From NCBI GenBank assembly GCA_902802975.1, contig CADCOF010000138.1:1-8407 (forward strand): a stretch of DNA of 8,407 nucleotides, in the 5' to 3' direction. Of the stretch, positions 1 to 5,272 are shown piece after piece; within the stretch, counting starts at the first letter, position 1; each line of letters opens with the position of its first letter. Source of the DNA: an uncultured Ruminococcus sp. (GTDB lineage Bacteria > Bacillota > Clostridia > Oscillospirales > Acutalibacteraceae). The position numbers were made by a program, and so were the translations under genes. Under the pieces are notes generated by a model that made no database searches, was not told the origin of the DNA, and saw only the letters and a list, made by a program, of their open reading frames with translations.

Positions 1-341
1 ACAGTCACATTCGGAAGAGGCTTAATCTCCTCTTCGCCTTCCGGTATGTACGCAAACGTGTCTTCGCCAATACTTGTTACAGAACGCGGAATTGTTACAC
101 TTTCGAGACTCTGGCAGTTATAGAAAACTCCCACGCCGAGTTCTTCCACATTTTCGGGAATATTGACTTCTTTTATATATTCCTGGTCTTTAAATACATA
201 CCCGTAAATCCTGGTGACTTTACGATTCAAAATCTCGGCAGGGATATTGACGATCTCTATATGCGAACCATCCTCCCACAAAGCATCTTCTCCCGTATAT
301 CCATCTATAGCAGCACGACCATCTGATATAGTAAAGCTAAA
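1..341 (-). repeat. LRR module 4, partial (residues 455-567)
   Basis: It opens with FSFTISDGRAAIDGYTG, then VFKDQEYIKEVNIPENV and VFYNCQSLESVTIPRSV, and is cut by the window edge before the closing GY...AA...YA segment. It carries a longer insert (EDALWEDGSHIE) than the other modules. Confidence 0.7.
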
Positions 342-1703
342 CGGTCCGATAGAATCAGGAAGATCATAGTTTAAAAAAGGAATATTGTTTTCGTCGGCGT
401 ATTCCTGTGCAGCTGTATCACCATATCCCGTTATCACCAAATAAGGAAGTGCTTCAAGAGAACCTACGCGATCATAACAAAAGGCAAACTCTCCTATTGT
501 TTGAACCGTCCTCGGTACATCTGCATATTTCATATTATAGCATCCATAAAAAGCATAATCTCCGATACTTGTCACAGAATCAGGAATCGTAACACCGCCC
601 AAGTCACTGCGATTTTTAAATGCCCCATCGGCTATCGCCGTCACTCGCTTGCCGTCAATTTCTTTGGGGATCGTTACATATTTTTCTGTTCCGATATACC
701 TCAGAATAATAATCGTGCCGTTTGCGTTCTCAACAAAAGTAAAATTCTTATAAGCGTTATCTATTACCGGCGGGTCTTCCAATACATACGGTATTTCATT
801 TTCTTCGCAGTATAAATGCGCTGCTGATTGGTAATAACAAAGTACCGATACATCGGGAGCAGCCTCATATATGCCGCCCTCCACATTCATTAACATAAAC
901 GACAAATCGCCTACGTACTGCACACTTTTCGGTATAGATACAAAAGTTAAGTTTTTGCAGCCATAGAATGCTTCGTCACCAATGTACATCACGCTTTCGG
1001 GTATACCTACAGTCTCCAACTCTGTGCAATTTTTGAACGCTGCATCGTATATTGCTGTCACTCTTCTGCCATAGATCCAACCGGGAACAAGCACATCCGG
1101 AGCCTTTGCCTTGTATCTCAGAATGATGACATTTCCGTTTTCACCTATCGCATAATCATATATCTTATCCCAATCCTTATTATCCTTATTATCAAAAGCG
1201 AAATTATTTTCTTCTGCATATTCTTTTGCAGCCGAGTGGTTGTAGCCATGTATGGTTAACCCCTCGATAGGCCAATATGCATCACCTTGTTCATCAAGCG
1301 CAAAAAATGCTAATTCCCCAATAAATTTCACATAAGCCGGGATTTCTACATCTGTCAGGTTCGTGCAGCCGGCAAATGCGAAATTGCCAATACTTGTAAC
1401 TGTTCCCGGGATAGTAACTTTTTTCAGTGTTTTGCAGTCTTCAAATGCATTTTCTGCTATTTCACCCACATTGGCACCACCAAGATAACCGGGTATGTCA
1501 AGCTTTTCTTCCGTTCCGGTGTACTTGGTTATCACAGCTCTGCCTTCGTAGTCATAATAAAACTTGAATCCATCTTCTTCGAGAATACTTTCCGCACTCT
1601 GGGTAACTGACGAAATGCTTTGTGCGCCGGCTGTAATTGAGCATACGCCGACACTCGAAAGCATAGCAGCTGCCATCGCTATGCAAATCATCTTTTTGAT
1701 CAT
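1..1703 (-). CDS. Secreted leucine-rich-repeat (LRR_5/BspA-like) protein, C-terminus beyond the left edge
   Basis: The frame is open for 567 codons from an ATG at 1703 to the window edge, so the C-terminus is missing. Residues 1-27 form a Sec signal peptide: MIKK, a hydrophobic core, and a likely cut after AGA (AGA|QS). The mature part is built of ~136-residue modules starting near residues 46, 182, 320 and 455. Each module has an N-terminal strand pair (for example NVIILRYKA), then two or three LRR_5 units of the form AFxxCxxLxxVxIPxSVxxIG. Modules 1-3 end in a GY...AAxxYxxEN segment. Such proteins usually act at the cell surface in adhesion or ligand binding; the ligand cannot be told. The ATG is supported by AAAGGAGA at 1713-1720, inside the end of the upstream SDR gene, 9 bases away. 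That implies one operon and translational coupling. No anchor is visible because the end is cut off. Confidence 0.9.
   Translation of the reverse strand, partial: MIKKMICIAMAAAMLSSVGVCSITAGAQSISSVTQSAESILEEDGFKFYYDYEGRAVITKYTGTEEKLDIPGYLGGANVGEIAENAFEDCKTLKKVTIPGTVTSIGNFAFAGCTNLTDVEIPAYVKFIGELAFFALDEQGDAYWPIEGLTIHGYNHSAAKEYAEENNFAFDNKDNKDWDKIYDYAIGENGNVIILRYKAKAPDVLVPGWIYGRRVTAIYDAAFKNCTELETVGIPESVMYIGDEAFYGCKNLTFVSIPKSVQYVGDLSFMLMNVEGGIYEAAPDVSVLCYYQSAAHLYCEENEIPYVLEDPPVIDNAYKNFTFVENANGTIIILRYIGTEKYVTIPKEIDGKRVTAIADGAFKNRSDLGGVTIPDSVTSIGDYAFYGCYNMKYADVPRTVQTIGEFAFCYDRVGSLEALPYLVITGYGDTAAQEYADENNIPFLNYDLPDSIGPFSFTISDGRAAIDGYTGEDALWEDGSHIEIVNIPAEILNRKVTRIYGYVFKDQEYIKEVNIPENVEELGVGVFYNCQSLESVTIPRSVTSIGEDTFAYIPEGEEEIKPLPNVT
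342..746 (-). repeat. LRR module 3 of the secreted protein (residues 320-454)
   Basis: It opens with FTFVENANGTIIILRYIG, has LRR units AFKNRSDLGGVTIPDSV and AFYGCYNMKYADVPRTV, and closes with GYGDTAAQEYADENNIPF. The unit length is 135 residues. Confidence 0.8.
747..1160 (-). repeat. LRR module 2 of the secreted protein (residues 182-319)
   Basis: Same architecture as module 1. It opens with YDYAIGENGNVIILRY, has LRR units AAFKNCTELETVGIPESV and AFYGCKNLTFVSIPKSV, and closes with YYQSAAHLYCEENEIPY. The unit length is 138 residues. Confidence 0.8.
1161..1568 (-). repeat. LRR module 1 of the secreted protein (residues 46-181)
   Basis: This protein-level repeat unit starts with FKFYYDYEGRAVITKYTG. 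It continues with LRR_5 units around ENAFEDCKTLKKVTIPGTV and FAGCTNLTDVEIPAYV, and closes with GYNHSAAKEYAEENNFAF. The unit length is 136 residues. Confidence 0.8.
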
Positions 1704-1707
1704 TAAT

Positions 1708-2478
1708 TTATCTCTCCTTTTTATTTCCTTTTCTGCGCTGAATATTTGATGTTACTTCGGCGGTGAAAGAATCGGGCAAAACCTTTGACGCTGCTGCCAA
1801 TACCTTCATCATCGTTCCGGGAATAATCACAGTTTTTCCCTTCACAAGCTGAGTTACCGCATATTTTGCCACATACTCGCTCGACAATGACGGCGTGGCA
1901 AAGTGAACTCCGGCAACTGTGTTGAATTCGGTCTCTACAGGACCCGGGCAAAGCGCAGACACCGTAACAGGTGAGCCGGCCTCTTTCAGTTCGCCGGCAG
2001 CAGACTGAGTAAGCCTCAGAACATACGCCTTGCTTGCGTAATACGCAGCCATATATGGTCCCGGTGCGAATCCTGCCATTGACGCCGTGTTAAGTATCTT
2101 TCCGCTGCCGCGCGCCTTAAAGTCGCGCAGGAACAATTTGAAAAGCGTGTGCATTGTCTCAATATTCAGCCTGATCATGTCCAGCTCTCTATCGAGATCG
2201 GTTGAACTGAAATCGCCCCAAACGCCGAAGCCGGCATTATTGACGAGTATATCGATATTCTCGTCTTTTGTCATTTCGTAAAGCTCCTTTGCGCCGTCAC
2301 TCCCCGAAATATCGCCGACTATGACCCTGGGATTTCCTTTCAATTCATGCGAAAGCTCCGCCAACCTATCTTCCCGCCTTGCCGTAATTATCAATTCACA
2401 GCCGTATGAATCAAACACCCTTGCAATGTCTCTGCCGATACCGGAACTCGCTCCGGTGATCAGCACTTTTTTTGCCAA
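1708..2478 (-). CDS. Short-chain dehydrogenase/reductase (classical SDR, DltE/YqjQ-like)
   Basis: A 256-residue NAD(P)-dependent oxidoreductase with every classical SDR landmark, numbered from the UUG start. These are TGASSGIG cofactor loop 8-15, NNAG 80-83, and the catalytic tetrad N105, S133, Y146 and K150 (YYASK). CPGPVETE at 177-184 matches the PG-motif loop. TARR at 32-35 after beta-strand 2 suggests NADP(H) preference. The substrate cannot be read from the sequence; relatives act on diverse carbonyls and alcohols. The start is TTG at 2478: GGAGG (2487-2491) lies 8 bases upstream, and the protein then begins MAKKVLITGASSG as in relatives. The ATG at 2493 overlaps that Shine-Dalgarno and has none of its own. 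The gene leads an operon with the secreted LRR gene 4 bases downstream. I see no shared biochemical logic between the two. Confidence 0.93.
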   Translation of the reverse strand: MAKKVLITGASSGIGRDIARVFDSYGCELIITARREDRLAELSHELKGNPRVIVGDISGSDGAKELYEMTKDENIDILVNNAGFGVWGDFSSTDLDRELDMIRLNIETMHTLFKLFLRDFKARGSGKILNTASMAGFAPGPYMAAYYASKAYVLRLTQSAAGELKEAGSPVTVSALCPGPVETEFNTVAGVHFATPSLSSEYVAKYAVTQLVKGKTVIIPGTMMKVLAAASKVLPDSFTAEVTSNIQRRKGNKKER

Positions 2479-2486
2479 GTTTATCG

Positions 2487-2491
2487 CCTCC
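2487..2491 (-). promoter_or_regulatory. Ribosome binding site that decides the SDR start
   Basis: GGAGG sits 8 bases upstream of the TTG at 2478 and overlaps the alternative ATG at 2491-2493. The bases upstream of that ATG (TGATTACTGA) show no Shine-Dalgarno, so the TTG is the better start. Confidence 0.75.
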
Positions 2492-2550
2492 ATTCAGTAA
2501 TCATATTCAGTGATTTTTGTAAATGTAAAAAAACCAACCACCATACTTAC

Positions 2551-2579
2551 ATTTTAACATGTAATTTGAATTTATGCAA
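2551..2579 (-). promoter_or_regulatory. Sigma-A promoter for the SDR-LRR operon
   Basis: On the minus strand, -35 TTGCAT (2574-2579), a 17-base spacer and -10 TAAAAT (2551-2556) preceded by TG in the extended -10 position. Transcription should start near 2544, giving a ~65-base leader to the TTG start. The leader is T-rich with no clear hairpin. Confidence 0.65.
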
Positions 2580-2666
2580 TAATTAATTTTAAAAAAGTGA
2601 AAGTAATTTGTGATTATTTAATCGTTATATTTAATACTATAAATCTTTTTTATAATACATACGAAC

Positions 2667-2697
2667 AGAACCCGCTGCAAAAAACACAGCGGGTTCT
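2667..2697 (-). terminator. Hairpin terminator downstream of the glutamate dehydrogenase gene
   Basis: A perfect 11-bp inverted repeat, AGAACCCGCTG with CAGCGGGTTCT (2667-2677 and 2687-2697), has a 9-base loop and lies ~48 bases past the gdhA stop. The following minus-strand bases (GTTCGTATGTATTAT) are U-rich but not a solid run, so termination may be partial. Confidence 0.7.
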
Positions 2698-2744
2698 ATC
2701 CTGAGTTTACATTATGAAGAAATCAAAATCTTGTAATCAATTAA

Positions 2745-4097
2745 TCAAACTACGCCCTGAGCCTTCATAGCCTCTGCAACCTTGAGGAAGCCTGCGATGT
2801 TTGCGCCTGCTACGAGGTCATCGCCGAGACCATACTTATTTGCAGCCTCGATTGAGGAATTGAAGATGTTAGCCATGATGCCCTTGAGCTTCTCGTCAAC
2901 TTCTTCTGCTGTCCAGTTGTAACGCATGGAGTTCTGAGACATCTCAAGACCCGATACAGCAACGCCGCCTGCGTTAACAGCCTTTGAAGGAGCAACAACA
3001 ACGCCCTTGCTCTTGAGGAATGCGATAGCCTCGTTTGAAGTAGGCATGTTGGAAACTTCAACGTAGTACTTAACGCCGTTTGCAACCATCTTCTCAGCGT
3101 CAGCCATGCCAACCTCGTTCTGAGTTGCGCAAGGCATATAGATGTCAGCCTTAACGCCCCACGGCTTCTCACCCGGGAAGAACTCAACGCCGAACTTGTC
3201 TGCATAATCCTGAACCTTATCACGGCAGGACGCTCTCATCTCGAGCAGATAGTCGATCTTCTCCTGTGTATTTACGCCGTCCGGATCGTATACATAGCCA
3301 TCGGGACCCGAAAGAGTAACTACCTTTGCGCCAAGCTGTGTAAGCTTTGTAACCGTACCCCATGTTACGTTACCGAAACCGGAAAGAACAACTGTCTTGC
3401 CTGCGATATCGTCCTTGAAATACTTGAGCATATTTTCTGTATAATAAACTGCGCCGAAACCTGTTGCCTCGGGACGAATGAGAGAACCGCCGTACTCGAG
3501 ACCCTTACCTGTAAGAACGCCCGAGAACTCGTTCTTCAAACGCTTATACTGACCGAAAAGGTAACCGATTTCACGGCCGCCTACACCGATGTCACCTGCG
3601 GGAACATCAAGGTTCGGTCCGATATGACGATAAAGCTCTGTCATGAAGCTCTGGCAGAAACGCATAACCTCAGCGTCGGACTTGCCTCTTGCGTCGAAGT
3701 CCGAACCGCCCTTACCGCCGCCCATGGGCAGAGATGTAAGGCTGTTCTTAAAAATCTGCTCGAAGCCCAGGAACTTGATAATGCCGATATATACCGAAGG
3801 ATGGAAACGAAGACCGCCCTTGTAAGGTCCGATAGCGGAGTTGAACTGAACTCTGTAGCCTCTGTTCACCTGAACCTTGCCGTTGTCGTCAACCCACGGA
3901 ACTCTGAACATAATCTGTCTCTCCGGCTCTACGATTCTCTCCATAACGCCGCTCTCTACGAGATCGGGACGCTGGTCGATAACCGGCTCGATGCTCTCAA
4001 ATACCTCTGTAACAGTCTGAATAAACTCAGGCTCGCCGGCATTGCGCTTCTTAACTCTTTCAAGAAGATCTACCAAATACTCATTTTTCAGTGCCAT
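2745..4097 (-). CDS. gdhA: Glutamate dehydrogenase, hexameric family I (NAD- or NADP-linked)
   Basis: A 450-residue enzyme converting 2-oxoglutarate, ammonium and NAD(P)H to glutamate, or the reverse, in the cytoplasm; it is a main ammonia assimilation/release point in anaerobes. Visible landmarks are substrate-binding K93 (PYKGGLRFHP) and K117, catalytic K129 (PMGGGKGGSD), D169 (PAGDIGVGGRE), the Rossmann loop GFGNV (240-244) and NAGGVAVSGLEMSQN (375-389). Length is normal for the family. The ATG is supported by GGAGG at 4107-4111, 9 bases upstream. F241, P265 and D266 line up, by constant offset, with the residues I recall as setting NAD preference in the Clostridium symbiosum enzyme, so NAD linkage is possible; this is inference. 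It lies 223 bases downstream of rplJ, has its own terminator, and shows no convincing promoter of its own. Confidence 0.97.
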   Translation of the reverse strand: MALKNEYLVDLLERVKKRNAGEPEFIQTVTEVFESIEPVIDQRPDLVESGVMERIVEPERQIMFRVPWVDDNGKVQVNRGYRVQFNSAIGPYKGGLRFHPSVYIGIIKFLGFEQIFKNSLTSLPMGGGKGGSDFDARGKSDAEVMRFCQSFMTELYRHIGPNLDVPAGDIGVGGREIGYLFGQYKRLKNEFSGVLTGKGLEYGGSLIRPEATGFGAVYYTENMLKYFKDDIAGKTVVLSGFGNVTWGTVTKLTQLGAKVVTLSGPDGYVYDPDGVNTQEKIDYLLEMRASCRDKVQDYADKFGVEFFPGEKPWGVKADIYMPCATQNEVGMADAEKMVANGVKYYVEVSNMPTSNEAIAFLKSKGVVVAPSKAVNAGGVAVSGLEMSQNSMRYNWTAEEVDEKLKGIMANIFNSSIEAANKYGLGDDLVAGANIAGFLKVAEAMKAQGVV

Positions 4098-4148
4098 TGT
4101 AATCGTCCTCCATACAATTTTTTGCTACATTGACCGCATAACAAAACG

Positions 4149-4171
4149 CCCACAAGCACACAGCACGCGGG
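4149..4171 (-). terminator. Possible weak terminator behind rplJ, abutting the transposon relic
   Basis: On the minus strand CCCGCGTGC and GCTTGTGGG can pair (8 of 9, two G-U) around a 5-base loop, followed by CG and TTTT (4143-4146). No better terminator was seen between rplJ and gdhA. The short T run and the mismatch make this uncertain, and read-through from the strong rplJ promoter into gdhA is plausible. Confidence 0.35.
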
Positions 4172-4275
4172 TGAACTACCCATTGTCTAAAGCCAATGGG
4201 CTTCCTGCTTCATTGTCCTCGTAACCTACTAACTCCACAGGCGTAAATTCGGGCTGCACCATCCCTACTGCCGCT
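4171..4275 (-). mobile_element. Relic of an IS200/IS605-family (TnpB-type) right end, with omega-RNA-like 3' scaffold
   Basis: On the minus strand this ~105-base segment matches what I know of the 3' end of tnpB-bearing IS200/IS605 elements. A short reading frame ends AAVGMVQPEFTPVELV, then EAGSPLALDNG and TAG at 4176-4178, resembling TnpB C-termini with TPVE and EAGSP motifs. The end overlaps a 7-bp hairpin CCCATTG/CAATGGG (4179-4185 with 4194-4200) with a CTTTAG-type loop. It then closes with GGGTAGTTCAC, the typical right-end terminus and the last bases of the RNA scaffold before the guide. No TnpB catalytic domain, zinc ribbon, TnpA or left end remains between here and rplJ, so it is a fragment that cannot move by itself. 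Recognition is from memory of motifs, not from a search. Confidence 0.6.
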
Positions 4276-4320
4276 ATTATAAAACAAAACTTTCGTTCAA
4301 ATTGAAATGTTTTCAGGAAA

Positions 4321-4869
4321 TCAAGCCTCAGCCGGAGCTGCAGCCTCTGCTTCCTTCTTTGCAATGGACGCGTCACCGCCGCCATTGTCTGCGATAGCCT
4401 GTACTGCGCGTGCAAAGCCTGCGATAGTAGCGTTGAGGGCATTGCATACAGTAGCGAGAAGTACATCTCTGCTCGGCAGTTTAGCAAGCGCGTCGATAGT
4501 TTCTACGCTTACAACCTTACCGTCGAGATAACCGCTCTTAATTTCGAACTTCTGGATCTTATCTGCATATTTAGCGAGAATTCTTGCAGCAGCTGTATGA
4601 TCTTCCGCGCTTGTTGCAAGAGCTGTTGTGCCCTCGAGAACCGCCTTAAGATCGTCAAGACCTGCCTGCTCCACTGCTCTGCTGAGGAGAGTATTCTTTA
4701 CAACAGTGTACTGAACGCCTGCCTCACGCAGTTCTTTTCTGAGCTGTGTATCGTCCTCAACGTTGATACCCTCATAGCTGACAACAACACCGGCAACAGA
4801 ATTCTGCAGTCTGTCAACAACGCCGGCAACGACTGCTTTCTTCTCTTCAAGAACCTTCTGACTTGGCAA
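4321..4869 (-). CDS. rplJ: 50S ribosomal protein L10
   Basis: A 182-residue protein that anchors the L7/L12 stalk to 23S rRNA and, in bacteria, represses its own mRNA through the leader. Seen here are MPSQKVLEEKK at the start, YEGINVEDDTQLRKELREAG (32-51), VVKNTLLSRA (56-65), the LEGTTALATS strand (78-87) and LPSRDVLLA (131-139). A C-terminal helix for L7/L12 binding and an Ala/Glu tail (EAEAAAPAEA) follow. The start is TTG at 4869: GGAGG (4880-4884) lies 10 bases upstream, whereas the in-frame TTG at 4875 is only 4 bases away, and MPSxKVLExK is the usual beginning. Unusually, no rplL follows and no rplK-rplA precedes; a transposon relic and gdhA lie downstream and a divergent EAL gene upstream. 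Confidence 0.96.
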   Translation of the reverse strand: MPSQKVLEEKKAVVAGVVDRLQNSVAGVVVSYEGINVEDDTQLRKELREAGVQYTVVKNTLLSRAVEQAGLDDLKAVLEGTTALATSAEDHTAAARILAKYADKIQKFEIKSGYLDGKVVSVETIDALAKLPSRDVLLATVCNALNATIAGFARAVQAIADNGGGDASIAKKEAEAAAPAEA

Positions 4870-4879
4870 AATCAATTCA

Positions 4880-4884
4880 CCTCC
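4880..4884 (-). promoter_or_regulatory. Ribosome binding site that decides the rplJ start
   Basis: GGAGG within CGGAGGTGAA sits 10 bases before the TTG at 4869 and 4 bases before the TTG at 4875. Normal spacing favours 4869. Confidence 0.75.
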
Positions 4885-4898
4885 GAAAAATAATAAAC

Positions 4899-4932
4899 AA
4901 AAAAGCCCTTCTCCACAAACCGAGAGAAAGGC
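4899..4932 (-). terminator. Rho-independent attenuator in the rplJ leader
   Basis: On the minus strand GCCTTTCTC (4924-4932) pairs with GAGAAGGGC (4905-4913): 9 bp with one G-U, a 10-base loop, then six T (4899-4904). It lies between the L10 leader fold and the Shine-Dalgarno. CCGAGGAA (4963-4970) can pair with TTCTCTCGG (4920-4928), which would break the left arm and act as antiterminator. Confidence 0.85.
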
Positions 4933-4959
4933 ACAAAATTACACACAAATAATTAAGGC

Positions 4960-5024
4960 TCGTTCCTCGGCAGGCGAATAAACTTTAAGCAGCAATATAA
5001 CTGCACCTGCTGTCTTTGGACAGC
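4960..5024 (-). ncRNA. L10 leader (ribosomal protein autoregulatory RNA)
   Basis: This cis-acting leader of the rplJ mRNA is the site where L10 (with L7/L12) binds to repress its own expression. The minus strand shows hallmarks I know from the Firmicutes L10 leader family: CCAAAGACAGCAGGTG near the 5' end, an internal GCAG/CTGC hairpin, and CCTGCCGAGG closing it. GCAGG (5006-5010) pairs with CCTGC (4970-4974). An upstream GCTGTC/GACAGC hairpin (5009-5024) shares two bases with that stem and could compete with it. The attenuator follows ~30 bases downstream. Confidence 0.88.
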
Positions 5025-5030
5025 ATGATT

Positions 5031-5059
5031 ATTATACTACAGTCTTTTCGATTTGTCAA
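5031..5059 (-). promoter_or_regulatory. Consensus sigma-A promoter for rplJ
   Basis: Minus strand TTGACA (5054-5059), a 17-base spacer and TATAAT (5031-5036) match consensus at all twelve positions. Transcription should begin near 5024, right at the L10 leader, leaving a ~155-base untranslated leader. Confidence 0.93.
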
Positions 5060-5165
5060 GGGGAATTTTTAATTTTTTCGAAATTTTGAGTTTTTTGTTC
5101 AATTCTTCCCGACAAAACTAAAATCTTAACCAACTGAATATTTACAAAAATTCTTATAAAAAATA

Positions 5166-5190
5166 TCAATAATGTCCAAACCATTATTGA
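5166..5190. promoter_or_regulatory. Operator-like inverted repeat over the EAL-gene -35 box
   Basis: TCAATAAT (5166-5173) and ATTATTGA (5183-5190) form a perfect 8-bp inverted repeat with a 9-base spacer. Its right arm covers the first bases of the -35 box. This is the geometry of a dimeric repressor site, but the arms are AT-rich and the regulator is unknown. Confidence 0.4.
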
Positions 5191-5215
5191 AATTTTATTG
5201 AGGTCGTGTTATAAT
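5187..5215 (+). promoter_or_regulatory. Extended -10 sigma-A promoter for the EAL-domain gene
   Basis: TTGAAA (5187-5192), a 17-base spacer and TATAAT (5210-5215) with TGT before it. The start should be near 5222, giving a ~50-base leader. The RBS is GAGGT at 5261-5265, 7 bases before the ATG. Confidence 0.85.
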
Positions 5216-5272
5216 TGTTGCATATTATTTAACTTTTTAAAGAGGTAAATTGTAATCATAGAGGTATTATTT

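Noticed and set aside
407..815. Plus-strand frames opposite the LRR gene
   Set aside because: They overlap a continuous 567-codon minus-strand frame with signal peptide and repeats, and have low-complexity, non-family sequence.
1635..1703. A lipoprotein signal (Cys21) in the LRR protein
   Set aside because: The residues before Cys21 (VGV) do not make a lipobox, and a clean AGA|QS signal peptidase I site follows.
2520..2745. A small gene in the AT-rich gap between the SDR and gdhA
   Set aside because: No frame with a ribosome binding site. The gap is accounted for by the SDR promoter and the gdhA terminator.
3624..4133. A 169-codon plus-strand frame opposite gdhA
   Set aside because: It is antisense to a strongly conserved glutamate dehydrogenase, has no Shine-Dalgarno or recognisable domain, and is explained by the codon pattern of the real gene.
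4276..4304. A perfect TATAAT on the minus strand just after rplJ as a gdhA promoter
   Set aside because: No acceptable -35 lies 16-18 bases upstream (CAATTT at 17). It is kept only as a possibility for 5'-end mapping.
4176..4487. A 103-codon minus-strand frame running from inside rplJ to the transposon relic
   Set aside because: Its first part is an out-of-frame shadow of rplJ. Only the last ~33 codons (downstream of rplJ) resemble a TnpB C-terminus, so it is not one gene.
5060..5160. Regulatory or coding content in the AT-rich stretch upstream of the EAL promoter
   Set aside because: Only A/T runs beyond the rplJ -35 box; no inverted repeat, hairpin or frame stood out.
5239..5255. A leader peptide starting TTG at 5250
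   Set aside because: The frame is TTG followed directly by TAA, so there is no peptide.
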